Assembly: GCA_025846845.1 (NCBI GenBank)
Contig: JAOYTL010000005.1
Coordinates: 433,762 to 497,761, forward strand
Direction: 5' to 3'
DNA length: 64,000 bases
From: Alloboseaceae bacterium BT-24-1
Lineage (GTDB): Bacteria > Pseudomonadota > Alphaproteobacteria > Rhizobiales > Beijerinckiaceae
A program made the translations under genes and the position numbers. The notes below the pieces were generated by a model that saw only the letters and a list, made by a program, of their open reading frames with translations, was not told the DNA's origin and made no database searches. This document shows, one piece after another, positions 1 through 8,686 of this stretch. Numbering within the stretch: position 1 is the first letter of the stretch; each line of letters starts with the position of its first letter.

Positions 1-1
1 C

Positions 2-583
2 ATGACCTTCTGCACCAATCAGTACGAGAAGACCGACTTCAAGACTGGCTTCCTCGGCGTCAGCTCGGCCGCCGCCACCATTCACAAGCCGTCGACACTA
101 CCTTCCGTCGAGAAGCTCAAGATGCTCGGCAAGTACGGGATGCGCTTTGCCGCGAACCCCGCCTATTTCAACCGATCGCTGCCGAACACGCTGACGGCGT
201 TTTTCTCCTATTACGCCATTGAGCAGAACTACCTGTCGCTGTTCGACTTCCTCCCCTGGGTCGAGGAGGAGATCGACGATGTCCTGATCAATCAATACGA
301 CTGGGAGACCTCACCGGACTCGCCCTCGACCTGGCGCATCGGCGATGGCACTGCGCCCTTCTACAACTACATCTACTATACCGTCGCCGGTTTCACCGAG
401 TACGATACCTTCCGCTCCAACCAGATCCGGCAGGGCGCGCTCAGCCGCGAGAAGGCGATGGCGATGGTCGAGCAGGAGAACCAGCCGCGCTGGCAGTCGA
501 TCCGCGAATACACCCAGCTGATCAACATCGACTTCGATGAATCAATCCGCGTGATCGACCGGATCAGGAAGCTCTACATCTGA
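2..583 (+). CDS. N-acetyl sugar amidotransferase, C-terminal part (cut by window edge)
   Basis: This is the C-terminal 193 residues of a WbpG/WbuX/PseA-type N-acetyl sugar amidotransferase. These enzymes use ammonia, channelled from HisH/HisF-like partners, to turn an acetamido group on a nucleotide sugar into an acetamidino group for O-antigen, capsule or flagellin glycans. The tail resembles the family in its NQIRQG, SREKAM and VEQENQPRW stretches and in the closing IRKLYI. Full-length members are about 370-400 aa, so roughly half lies upstream of base 1, and the first ATG seen here is probably internal. The gene leads a plus-strand series of glycan-modifying genes; HisH/HisF-like partners would be expected just outside the window. 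Family call fairly sure, exact sugar unknown. Confidence 0.8.
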   Translation: MTFCTNQYEKTDFKTGFLGVSSAAATIHKPSTLPSVEKLKMLGKYGMRFAANPAYFNRSLPNTLTAFFSYYAIEQNYLSLFDFLPWVEEEIDDVLINQYDWETSPDSPSTWRIGDGTAPFYNYIYYTVAGFTEYDTFRSNQIRQGALSREKAMAMVEQENQPRWQSIREYTQLINIDFDESIRVIDRIRKLYI

Positions 584-615
584 GATGGGTTAACGGGCTG
601 CCCGCCCCGCGCACG

Positions 616-1386
616 ATGAAAGGTACTAACTCCGCCATGTTGCCCAAGACCCTGGTGAAGACCGTATTGCGGGCGACCGGCTTCGCAATCTACCGGATTC
701 CGCGTGCCGCGAGCGAGCAGCAGGCCGGTTACTCCTATAGCCAGGCTCACCCCAATGCGACACTGGCGCCCTGGCTCAGCGACGCCGAATTCATGGCCGC
801 CTTCGAGACTGCCAAGCACAACACGCTCGTCGACATTTACCGCATGTACGAGCTGTGGTCGCTCGTCCGCGAAACCGCCAAGGTCGGCGGCGACATCGTC
901 GAGATCGGCGTCTGGCGCGGCGGATCCGGCGTGATGATGGCGAAGAAGGAGACGCTGCTCGGCGGCTCCGGCACCATCTATCTCTGCGACACCTTCGAGG
1001 GCGTCGTGAAGGCGGGAACCGAGGATTCCGATTATCGCGGCGGCGAGCACCGCGACACCGACACGTCGATCGTCGAGGACCTCGCCAGTTCGCTCGGCGT
1101 CAAGAACACCAAGACGCTCGTCGGCATCTTCCCCGACCAGACCGGCGCGCAGCTCCAGTCTGAGCGCATCCGGCTGCTCCATATAGATGTCGACGTCTAC
1201 CAGTCGGCCCGCGACTGCGTCGATTTCGTGCTGCCGCGCATGCCGTCCGGCGGCGTCATCGTCTTCGATGATTACGGCTTCGTCGGCTGCGACGGCGTAA
1301 CCCGTTGCGTCGACGAGTTGCGCGCGCGCGACGACCTGACCTATGTCCACAATATCAATGGCCACGCTCTGCTGATCAAGCGCTAG
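616..1386 (+). CDS. TylF/MycF-family SAM-dependent O-methyltransferase
   Basis: A 256-aa class I methyltransferase of the macrocin O-methyltransferase (TylF) family, which methylates sugar hydroxyls, often on glycans or glycosylated natural products. The SAM-binding motif I is IVEIGVWRGGSG near residue 95. LCDTFEGV supplies the acidic residue for the SAM ribose, and the family's DVDVY and FDDYG metal/substrate motifs are present near residues 192 and 218. A second ATG at 637 (MLPK) would give a 249-aa protein. It lies 32 bp after the amidotransferase and 19 bp before the next methyltransferase, so probably co-transcribed. Likely role: O-methylation of a surface-polysaccharide sugar (inferred from context). 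Confidence 0.8.
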   Translation: MKGTNSAMLPKTLVKTVLRATGFAIYRIPRAASEQQAGYSYSQAHPNATLAPWLSDAEFMAAFETAKHNTLVDIYRMYELWSLVRETAKVGGDIVEIGVWRGGSGVMMAKKETLLGGSGTIYLCDTFEGVVKAGTEDSDYRGGEHRDTDTSIVEDLASSLGVKNTKTLVGIFPDQTGAQLQSERIRLLHIDVDVYQSARDCVDFVLPRMPSGGVIVFDDYGFVGCDGVTRCVDELRARDDLTYVHNINGHALLIKR

Positions 1387-1405
1387 AGCCGTGCGGAGCA
1401 GCATC

Positions 1406-2212
1406 ATGTATCCCAACATTCGTAAGGTCCTCGTCAACATCCCCCGGGCTCTGAAGGACCCGCGCCGCGCGGCTTCGCTCGCCTGGCGCCGCATGTTCCC
1501 GTTCGGCATCAAGCCGCGCGACCCGGAAGCCTACCGTATCGGCAGCTGGTCGTTCGGGGCGGCGCCGCGCGTCGATCTGCGCGACATCTTCCCCGGCATC
1601 GAGAGCGCCGACATCAAGGTCTTCCGCAGCTATGACCGTAAGCGCGACCTTTCGCTCGACGCGCAGGAAGTGCTGGCGATCTGCGCCATCGCCTCGCACG
1701 TCAAGGCCCAGTCCATGATCGAGGTCGGCACTTCGGATGGCAACACGACGCTGAACCTCGTCGCCAACGGTGCGGACAATGCACGCATGACGACGCTCGA
1801 CCTGCCCGAGGACTGGTCGGGCGGCTTCGAGATCCACGTGCCGGAGATGATGAACAACATCACCGACCGCGCCCGCGTCGGCATCCAGTATCGCACCTCG
1901 CCCTATGCCGGGCAGGTCACGCAAGTCTTCGGCGATTCAGCCAAACTCGACTACGCCAAGCTGGCCAGCCCCTTCGATCTCGCCTTCATCGATGGCTGCC
2001 ATTTCTACGACTACGTCAAGGTCGACACCGCCAACTGCCTCGCCCACATGAAGCCGGGCGGCGTCCTGATCTGGCACGATTACGGCATGATCGAGGATGT
2101 CAGCCGCGCCGTCGACGAATGGTCGCAGGCGACCGGCATCCCGATCTCGATCGTCGCCGGCACTAGGCTGGCGATCGCCCGCGTTCCCGAGGCCGGCGCG
2201 AAGCTGTCCTGA
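1406..2212 (+). CDS. Class I SAM-dependent methyltransferase (Methyltransf_24 type)
   Basis: A 268-aa methyltransferase with motif I MIEVGTSDGNTT, then TTLDLPED, and a late FIDGCHFYDYVKVD stretch that fits the Methyltransf_24/cephalosporin-hydroxylase-like group. I chose ATG 1406 because GGAG lies 7 bases upstream; a GTG at 1391 could add five residues. A basic N-terminus (RKVLVNIPRALKDPRRA) precedes the catalytic fold and could be a membrane- or partner-binding tail. The stop is 4 bp before the start of the ATP-grasp gene, pointing to translational coupling. Substrate unknown; a glycan or lipid-linked sugar is the contextual guess. Confidence 0.72.
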   Translation: MYPNIRKVLVNIPRALKDPRRAASLAWRRMFPFGIKPRDPEAYRIGSWSFGAAPRVDLRDIFPGIESADIKVFRSYDRKRDLSLDAQEVLAICAIASHVKAQSMIEVGTSDGNTTLNLVANGADNARMTTLDLPEDWSGGFEIHVPEMMNNITDRARVGIQYRTSPYAGQVTQVFGDSAKLDYAKLASPFDLAFIDGCHFYDYVKVDTANCLAHMKPGGVLIWHDYGMIEDVSRAVDEWSQATGIPISIVAGTRLAIARVPEAGAKLS

Positions 2213-2216
2213 ACCC

Positions 2217-3293
2217 ATGCGGGTTCTGATCACCGACGTCTCGAGCTACAAGGCCGCAGTTATCGCGCGCTTCCTGCGGACGAGCTATCCGTCCGTCGAG
2301 CTGATCGCGACCGACCATCGCCCCTTCGTTCGCAGTATCCATACGCGCTGGGTCCAGGACGTCCGCATCCTGCCGGCCGGGCCGTCTGATCCGGAGGCCT
2401 ATGTCGAGGCCTTGGCCGCGCTCGTCGCTGATCACGGCATCGACTTGCTGATTCCGATCAACAGCAAGGAGATCAGGCTGCTCATGGCGGCGCGCGAGCG
2501 CTTCGGCCGGGCGCTAGCCTATGTCGGATCGCCGGAGCTCTATGCAGCGCTCGACGACAAGCTCGCCTTCGGCGCACTGCTCCGGCGCATCGGGGCTCCC
2601 GCCCCACGCCTTCACGACACGCTCAACGCTCCGCTTCCGCTCGTCGTCAAGCCCGCGCGCGGCTCCTCTGCGGCCGGCGTCTTCTATCTTCGCAGCGAAG
2701 CTGATCGCCAAGCCATGCGCGAGCAGATGGGAACGGCGCCGCGCGATTGCGTGATCCAGGATTATTTCGAGGGCGAGGGCGTCGGCTTCTCCGGCTATTT
2801 CGAGGAGGGGCGCATCCTGGTCGGGTATGCCCACCGGCGCGTGTCCGAATACCCCGTCACCGGCGGCTCCAGCGTCGTGCGGGAGCGCTACCCCTATGAC
2901 GACCTGCCGGCATTGCGCGCACTGGTCGAGCAGGTGCTGGTCGCCGCGCCCTGGTCTGGCTTTGCCATGTTCGAGCTGAAGCGACGCGGCCCCGGCGACT
3001 TCGGCTTCATCGAGTGCAATCCGCGCATCTGGGGCTCGATCCACCAGGGACTCGTCGACGGGGCCAACTATTTCGAACCCCTGCTCGGCCCACCGGAACA
3101 GGCTCCCGCCCGTTCGAGCGGCCTGCGCACCGCCCTGTTGCCGCTCACCCTGCTCGCGCTCGCAGGCTATCTCGCCCGTGGCCGGATCCGTGCAGCCTGG
3201 GCCGTCCTTCGCACGATGGTCAGCGCAAGGTTGGACATCAATCCGCTGACCGACCCGCTCGGCTTCCTCGCCCTGCTGCGGAGGGGCGCGTGA
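2217..3293 (+). CDS. ATP-grasp enzyme (carbamoyl-phosphate-synthase-like ligase)
   Basis: A 358-aa ATP-grasp protein. It shows an N-terminal pre-ATP-grasp domain (MRVLITDVSS, then LLIPINSKEIRLL), a central ATP-binding part (PLVVKPARGSSAAGV, VIQDYFEGEGVG) and a catalytic, metal-binding end with FELKRRGPG and IECNPRIWGS. Such proteins form an acyl-phosphate and ligate it to an amine, as in D-Ala-D-Ala ligase, PylC or CPSase-like amidoligases. ATG 2217 is used because it abuts the previous stop; the open frame further upstream overlaps the methyltransferase and lacks family similarity. A hydrophobic helix follows around residues 300-320. It overlaps the HAD gene by 4 bp. It may attach an amino acid to a sugar; this is inference only. 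Confidence 0.72.
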   Translation: MRVLITDVSSYKAAVIARFLRTSYPSVELIATDHRPFVRSIHTRWVQDVRILPAGPSDPEAYVEALAALVADHGIDLLIPINSKEIRLLMAARERFGRALAYVGSPELYAALDDKLAFGALLRRIGAPAPRLHDTLNAPLPLVVKPARGSSAAGVFYLRSEADRQAMREQMGTAPRDCVIQDYFEGEGVGFSGYFEEGRILVGYAHRRVSEYPVTGGSSVVRERYPYDDLPALRALVEQVLVAAPWSGFAMFELKRRGPGDFGFIECNPRIWGSIHQGLVDGANYFEPLLGPPEQAPARSSGLRTALLPLTLLALAGYLARGRIRAAWAVLRTMVSARLDINPLTDPLGFLALLRRGA

Positions 3294-3820
3294 CCGATCT
3301 TTGCGTCTTCGATCTCGACGGTACGCTGATCCCGCATGACAGCTTCGCCGAGCTCGTTCGGCAGAACCTGACACGCGATCCCTTGCTGCTCGCCGCCGCG
3401 CTGCTGCGCAGGCTGCGCCTCCTCGACCGCGCCGGCTTCGCCGCGCAGGCGCATCGACGTCTCGGACGCCAGTTCGCATCGCGGGAGGCGGTCGCGGCGC
3501 TGTCCGCGCGCCTGCAGGCGGCGGTCATCCCTGACAGGCTGGCGCTGCTGGACGAGTGGAGGGCGAAGGGTGCGACGACAGTGCTGCTGTCCGCCTCGCC
3601 CAATGATTATGTCGAACCGCTGGGACAGTTGCTCGGCTTCGACCATGCCTTCGGCTCGTCCTTCGTCGGCGGCGCCTACCGGCATCTCCACGGCGAGGGC
3701 AAGCTGCGCTTCATCGACGAACGCTTCCCGGCCGACGCTTGGCGCCGTGCCTTCGCGATCGCCGATCACCCCTCCGATGATCCGCTGCTCGCCCGCTTCG
3801 AGCAGGTGCTGCGGGTTTGA
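3290..3820 (+). CDS. HAD-superfamily phosphatase (SerB-like, HAD-IB)
   Basis: A 176-aa phosphatase starting with GTG at 3290, which overlaps the preceding TGA (GTGA). HAD motif I is FDLDGTL near residue 7 with both aspartates. Motif II is LLSASP, and the acidic motif IV appears as ADHPSDDPLL instead of the usual GDS-x-x-D. Small helical cap of the HAD-IB class, as in phosphoserine phosphatase. Overlap with the ATP-grasp gene implies a shared function, perhaps removing phosphate from the precursor that the ATP-grasp enzyme modifies. Last gene of the five-gene operon; it converges on the 623-aa exported protein only 25 bp away. Confidence 0.72.
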   Translation: MTDLCVFDLDGTLIPHDSFAELVRQNLTRDPLLLAAALLRRLRLLDRAGFAAQAHRRLGRQFASREAVAALSARLQAAVIPDRLALLDEWRAKGATTVLLSASPNDYVEPLGQLLGFDHAFGSSFVGGAYRHLHGEGKLRFIDERFPADAWRRAFAIADHPSDDPLLARFEQVLRV

Positions 3821-3844
3821 GACGCGCAGGCAGGCTCGAAGGGT

Positions 3845-5716
3845 CTACTGGCAGGCGAGGCGCTTGGCAGCCGCATCGATCGCCCAGATCTGGTTGTGAT
3901 TGTCGAAGGGAGTCGCTGCCCGTCCATAGGCCGCAATCAGTGTCGGCGACAGCACCGGCGACAGGCCGAACTGGCGCAGCGATGCGGCCGCCATCGGATA
4001 GATCCAGCCCTGCTCGACAAGCTCCGAGACATAAGCCGGGAACCAGGCTGGTGCTACGTCGCCGAAGGTCTTCATGGCGTCGAGCACGGCCCGGACATCC
4101 ATGGTCCGGTAGCTGACATGCGCCGTACTGGTCCTGGTCTTGTTACCTTCCCAGTTCGGCGTGTTGACCGACGTCCCCGAAGCCGCGCTCCAGCCCTCCT
4201 GACAAGGACCAGCGCAATATTGCCAGATGCGTGGGCGCTTCTCCGAGACCTCGGCAGCGAGGAACGATGCGATCATTCCACGAACGGTGCTCTGCAGTTC
4301 GGAGGGGATCGGCTTTAGGCTGTGCAGTTCGGTCAAGCCCTCGACCCAGCCGCTATGATAGTTCCAAGGTGTATTGGCACCATCGAGCCAAAACGGCGCG
4401 CCGCGCTTGATGAAAAGCTGTGTGCCATCGAGGCGCTCGACAGAGCGGTCGAAATCGATCATTTCCTGCCGCAACGCGATAGCCAGCCGGTCATCTCCGA
4501 GCAACCCTGCCCGCATGGCCCGGCCGACCACTCTGGCCATACGGCCGAGATGGACGATCGAAAGAATATCGACCCGCTCCTGAGAATATCGGCGCGACCA
4601 GAACCAAGGCTTTTCGGCTTCGGCGAGCCGTGACCACCAAGCGAGCTCGAGTACGACGCGGCGACGCATATCCTCGCGCAAAGCATCGAACCGTGGCTGC
4701 GGCAACGCCAGACGTTCGACCACGTCGAGCATGCCGTCGAGGACATAGACCTGGCCCCAGGGCAGCCGGCCCTCGTGGTTGTTCATGCCGAGATAGGTCA
4801 ATCCCTGCCCCGGCATGCGCGCGATATCGCGGCGAAGCAGAGGTTCCACCTCGGCGCAGGTCTCCAGCGCTGCCGGTGTCCCTGCCGGCGTATAGCCCTT
4901 CGGCAACCAGTCCGCCGGCACGTCCCGGCAGTCGCCGAGCGGCCAGATCGCGCAATCTCGGTATATCACCTCGCCGGCAACCGGCGGCGAACGAAAGCGG
5001 TCATCATAATCGAGACGGAACAGACCGCGCACCCCGCCGTCGGCGGCGATCGCCTCGATCAAAACCCGTCCTGCCCAGTCTTCGCGCTTTATCTCCGTCA
5101 GGGAAATCTGACCACCCGCGTCCTCGGTGAGTCGCACGCAAGCCGTTTGCGCGCAAAGCAGGTGCCCGTCCGCCAGCGCGAGGTCCTGATAGCGGGCGTC
5201 GATTCCCGACAATGTCAGCTTGTCGGCGACCTTCTCCAATCGGAGCGTGTCGCCTGCCGGCGTCGCCCGGTAGATATCCACCCCGTCGCGCACGACGCGC
5301 CCGGAGCGGCCCGACGGCATCGTCTCTTCTACGTCATAGATGACGAGGTAGGCGTCCGAGCCCATGTTGAAGGCGTGCAGGAAATAGAGCCTGGCGGCCA
5401 GGCTCTCCTCGATGCCGAGGGCGCGGTAGCCGTCACCTTGCTCGACAGCGGCAGCAATGCCGTCCCGAAGCGCCAAGCGGCCAATCACCAGATTGCCGCC
5501 GGTCGAACGCTGCAACCGTGCCTGCGGTATGAAATCGTGAGGCAACAGCCTGGGCTGCTCGCCCTGGGCCCGGTAAGCGAATTGCCGACCATCGGCTGAA
5601 ACCAGCAGGGCGGAGCCCTCGGGAGCTTGAGCCAAAGGAACCTCGGCCAAGGGCTCGGCTACAGCCACGGCCATCGTCGCAAGCAGGCATGCCGCTATCA
5701 GAGCTACTAGTCGCAT
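3845..5716 (-). CDS. Exported protein of unknown function, 623 aa
   Basis: I do not recognise this family. The ATG at 5716 gives a clear signal peptide (RLVALIAACLLATMAVAVAEP), so the product is periplasmic or secreted; an in-frame TTG six bases upstream is less likely. Residues about 25-280 are beta-rich and could be a propeller or sandwich. Residues about 290-620 are helical and rich in Trp/Tyr (ELAWWSRLAEAEKPWFWS, NTPWNYHSGWVEGL), like an alpha/alpha toroid of glycan-active enzymes, with paired cysteines (YCAGPCQEGW). It is flanked by a sugar-modification operon and a deacetylase, so a role in trimming or modifying an exported polysaccharide is plausible but unproven. Confidence 0.55.
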   Translation of the reverse strand: MRLVALIAACLLATMAVAVAEPLAEVPLAQAPEGSALLVSADGRQFAYRAQGEQPRLLPHDFIPQARLQRSTGGNLVIGRLALRDGIAAAVEQGDGYRALGIEESLAARLYFLHAFNMGSDAYLVIYDVEETMPSGRSGRVVRDGVDIYRATPAGDTLRLEKVADKLTLSGIDARYQDLALADGHLLCAQTACVRLTEDAGGQISLTEIKREDWAGRVLIEAIAADGGVRGLFRLDYDDRFRSPPVAGEVIYRDCAIWPLGDCRDVPADWLPKGYTPAGTPAALETCAEVEPLLRRDIARMPGQGLTYLGMNNHEGRLPWGQVYVLDGMLDVVERLALPQPRFDALREDMRRRVVLELAWWSRLAEAEKPWFWSRRYSQERVDILSIVHLGRMARVVGRAMRAGLLGDDRLAIALRQEMIDFDRSVERLDGTQLFIKRGAPFWLDGANTPWNYHSGWVEGLTELHSLKPIPSELQSTVRGMIASFLAAEVSEKRPRIWQYCAGPCQEGWSAASGTSVNTPNWEGNKTRTSTAHVSYRTMDVRAVLDAMKTFGDVAPAWFPAYVSELVEQGWIYPMAAASLRQFGLSPVLSPTLIAAYGRAATPFDNHNQIWAIDAAAKRLACQ

Positions 5717-5889
5717 TGCCAATTCCGCCTGCCGGCCACATCGCCGATCCTACGACATATAGACCTGGTACTTGAGGAGCAATCGCAACGAGACACGATT
5801 CAATCTCTGCAATTACTCTGCCGCCTGCACCCTTCCTCTTGCACGGCCGAGCCCGAGCGGTCACAAAGCCCCCAGTTTGGAAGGGGCTC

Positions 5890-6651
5890 ATGGCGCGCGA
5901 TTTTACTCTCAAGGCCTATGCCGGCATTGTCGATGCTGCTCTGGCCGCCGGGTATCGCCCGGTGCGGGTCGGCGACTGGCTGGACGGGTTCAGGTCGGAC
6001 GAGCAGGTCATCGTCCTGCGTCATGACGTCGACCGACGGCCCGAGAACGCGTTGGCGATGGCGCATTTGGAGGCGGCGCGCGGTGTCCAGGCGACCTACT
6101 ATTTCCGTACGGTCGGCAGCGCGTTCAATCCTGCGATCATTCGCGAGATCGCCGCGATCGGCCACGAGATCGGCTATCACTACGAGGATTTTCACACCGC
6201 GAAGTACGATGCCGACAAAGCCTATGCGCTGTACCTCAAAAATCTCGCCGCCGTGCGCAAAATCGCCCCGGTGCGCAGCATCGCCATGCACGGCAGCCCG
6301 CTGGCAAAACACAGCAACATGGAGCTGTGGAACCACCGTTCGTTCGCGGAGAGCGGTGTCAAGGACTGCATCCTCTCGGCGGATTGGTCGCAGTTCCTTT
6401 TCTTCACCGACACCGGCCGCAGCTTCGATGCACGGCTGACCAATCTGCGGGACGCGATTGGCGGCAAGCGGGCCCCCGGTGTCGCCACATCCGCTGCCGT
6501 CGCAGAGCATCTGGAAACGCACCGCCCCGTCCTCGTTCAGCTCAGCGTCCATCCGGAGCGCTGGTCGGACGAGCTCTGGGCATGGTCGCGCCAGCTTGCC
6601 ACCGATGCCGCGGCCAACAGCATCAAACTCGGCTTGCGGATGCTGCGTTGA
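5890..6651 (+). CDS. Polysaccharide deacetylase-like (NodB-homology) protein
   Basis: A 253-aa protein with a NodB-type barrel: LRHDVDRRPENAL near residue 38 carries the metal-binding HD pair, ATYYFR follows, and GHEIGYHYEDF gives the metal-binding histidine region. There is no signal peptide, so it would act in the cytoplasm, as some glycan-cluster deacetylases do. ATG 5890 is chosen because GGAAGGGG lies just upstream; 17 more codons are open but look non-coding. Divergent from the exported 623-aa gene, convergent with asnB. Likely removes an acetyl group from a sugar or lipid-linked intermediate. Confidence 0.7.
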   Translation: MARDFTLKAYAGIVDAALAAGYRPVRVGDWLDGFRSDEQVIVLRHDVDRRPENALAMAHLEAARGVQATYYFRTVGSAFNPAIIREIAAIGHEIGYHYEDFHTAKYDADKAYALYLKNLAAVRKIAPVRSIAMHGSPLAKHSNMELWNHRSFAESGVKDCILSADWSQFLFFTDTGRSFDARLTNLRDAIGGKRAPGVATSAAVAEHLETHRPVLVQLSVHPERWSDELWAWSRQLATDAAANSIKLGLRMLR

Positions 6652-6695
6652 TCGCCAGACTGTCGATTAAATCGTCAAGCCTCTGAAGTACGCTT

Positions 6696-8594
6696 TTAAA
6701 CGCCAACTCCAAAGCGCTCGCCCCAGACACCGAGATTGACGATCCGCCAGAGCAGGAAGTCGACCGGCTTGCGGCCTTCCAGCATGTCGGCGGCAAGAGC
6801 GCGCACTCCGGCTGCGTTGAACAAGCCCGGATAGCGCGCCAGCGTCGCCTCGACGCCCTCGGTCATCATCCCCTTCAGTGGCCCGCGAAACCAGGCCTGC
6901 TCCGGGGTGGCGAAGCCGAGCTTGTCACGCCGCTGGAGTACTGCCGGCGGCAAAATCGTCTCCATCGCTCGGCGCAGCACGCGCTTGGTATCACCGCCCA
7001 CGATCTTGTGGTCGTTGCCGAGCGCCAGGCTGAACTCGACAAGCGGATGGTCGAGGAAGGGCACGCGCGCCTCGATCGCATGCGCCATCGAGTTGCGATC
7101 CTCCCAATGCAGCAGCATCGACAGGTTCGAGCCATAGGTCAGGTTCATGCACAAGCTGCGCAAGTCCGTGACCGACGGCAGGCCGAGTTCCGTACGGGCA
7201 CGCTCGAAGGCAGTGCTGTCGGTTCCCCGCTCGCGTAGGAGATCTCCGCCGAGCCAATCGTGCTGGGTCAGCGCCCTGTGCCGGTTCCGCAGCATGCCGG
7301 CGAGTCCGGTCGGCAGGAGCGGGATCAACGCATGCTTCATCTGTTGTGCGATTGGCGCACCATGCCAAGCTTGGCGCTCCTGCATGGTGCGCAGCGCCTC
7401 CATGAATCGGAGCTGCTTGATCAGCCCCGCCAGATGGAAGGAGAAACTGTGATGATAGCCGCCGAGTTGCTCGTCGGCACCCTGCCCATCCAGCATCACC
7501 TTGACACCGACGCGATGCGCCTCCTCGAAGACGCACCATTGCGCGAAAATCGATGTCGAGCCGAAGGGTTCGTCCTGATGCCAGGTGATATCGGAAGCAC
7601 GCTGGAACACCTCCTCCGCCTTCGGGAAGATGAAATGCGGCTGCGTGTGCGCATGCGCCACCACCGCATCCATGAACGGCTTCTCGTCGACGCTCTTTTC
7701 GGCATAGCAGGCGGAAATGGTGTTGACCTTCGCCCCCCCGGCTCCGGAGCCCATCATCCCCGACATCAGGCAGACGATGCTCGAGGAATCGAGCCCTCCC
7801 GACAGGCAGGAGCCGACCGGAACGTCCGAGCGCAGATGCAGCTTGACCGCGTCCGCCAGCATCTCGCGAAAGCGCTCGGCCGCTTCGTTCTCGCTGATCG
7901 CGATCTCGCCCGCCGTCGCGGGGTACCAGCGCCGGACCGGCACGGCGAGCGCACCACTGCGACCGGCGGCGATCGTGACGCATTCGCCGCCGCGGAGCTG
8001 GACGATGCCCTCGAACATCGTCTCGGCCGTATGGTCGGAGACACCCGAGGCGAGGAAATCATGTACTCGGGCGATGTTCATCCGCCCGGAGATGCCGGGC
8101 AGGCCGAGCAATTGCTTGATCTCGGAGCCAAAGGCGACGCCGCGGGGCGTCGCGGCGAGATAGAGCGGCTTGATGCCGTAACGGTCCCGGGCGGCGAAGA
8201 GCTTCTTGTCGCGGTCGTCCCAGATCAGGAAGGCGAACATGCCGCGCAGCCGCGGTAGCGCGGCCTCGCCCCAGAGCATGTAGGCACGCAGCAGCACTTC
8301 GGAATCGGACTCGCTGACGAAGACCTCGCCCTTCGCCCGCATCTCCTCGCGCAGCTCGATATAATTGTAGATCTCGCCGTTATAGACCATCTGATATCGT
8401 CCAGAGGCGTCACCCATGGGCTGCAGCCCGGCATCCGAGACGTCGATGATCGCCAGCCGGCGATGGCCGAGCGCGACCGGTCCGGCCGGGCTGGCATAGG
8501 TCTGCCAGCCGCTGCCATCCGGCCCACGATGCGCGACCAAGTCGATGCGGGCCTGCTCAGGCTCGAATCCGACAGAAGCAAACAAGCCGCACAT
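6696..8594 (-). CDS. asnB: Glutamine-hydrolysing asparagine synthase family protein
   Basis: A 632-aa AsnB-type amidotransferase. The N-terminal glutaminase begins MCGLFA with the catalytic Cys2, followed by HRGPDG and the MVYNGEIYNY stretch. The C-terminal synthetase domain has the PP-loop SGGLDSS near residue 265 and a late FLDHPLVEF. Biochemically it would adenylate a carboxylate and transfer ammonia from glutamine. In polysaccharide clusters such paralogues commonly amidate uronic or other sugar acids instead of making asparagine (known for the family; assignment here is inference). It is followed on the minus strand by nothing for 44 bp, then converges with the deacetylase. Confidence 0.85.
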   Translation of the reverse strand: MCGLFASVGFEPEQARIDLVAHRGPDGSGWQTYASPAGPVALGHRRLAIIDVSDAGLQPMGDASGRYQMVYNGEIYNYIELREEMRAKGEVFVSESDSEVLLRAYMLWGEAALPRLRGMFAFLIWDDRDKKLFAARDRYGIKPLYLAATPRGVAFGSEIKQLLGLPGISGRMNIARVHDFLASGVSDHTAETMFEGIVQLRGGECVTIAAGRSGALAVPVRRWYPATAGEIAISENEAAERFREMLADAVKLHLRSDVPVGSCLSGGLDSSSIVCLMSGMMGSGAGGAKVNTISACYAEKSVDEKPFMDAVVAHAHTQPHFIFPKAEEVFQRASDITWHQDEPFGSTSIFAQWCVFEEAHRVGVKVMLDGQGADEQLGGYHHSFSFHLAGLIKQLRFMEALRTMQERQAWHGAPIAQQMKHALIPLLPTGLAGMLRNRHRALTQHDWLGGDLLRERGTDSTAFERARTELGLPSVTDLRSLCMNLTYGSNLSMLLHWEDRNSMAHAIEARVPFLDHPLVEFSLALGNDHKIVGGDTKRVLRRAMETILPPAVLQRRDKLGFATPEQAWFRGPLKGMMTEGVEATLARYPGLFNAAGVRALAADMLEGRKPVDFLLWRIVNLGVWGERFGVGV

Positions 8595-8643
8595 GCAATG
8601 TCCCCGTTGACGAGCGCTCCTCTTATCCGAGCGCTGCCCGCGG

Positions 8644-8684
8644 CAAAAGCCCAGCCTTGACTATGTTAGTGCAGGCAAGGCTGG
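8644..8684 (-). terminator. Probable intrinsic terminator of the DUF2793 gene
   Basis: Directly after the stop of the DUF2793 gene (read on the minus strand) lies an inverted repeat with 9-bp arms, CCAGCCTTG and CAAGGCTGG at 8651-8659 and 8676-8684. It is followed by GCTTTTGC, a short U-run. It separates this gene from asnB. Confidence 0.6.
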
Positions 8685-8686
8685 CC

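Noticed and set aside
2097..2216. Possible N-terminal extension of the ATP-grasp gene
   Set aside because: It overlaps the upstream methyltransferase, is Arg/Ser-rich and unlike the family; ATG 2217 starts the expected MRVLITD.
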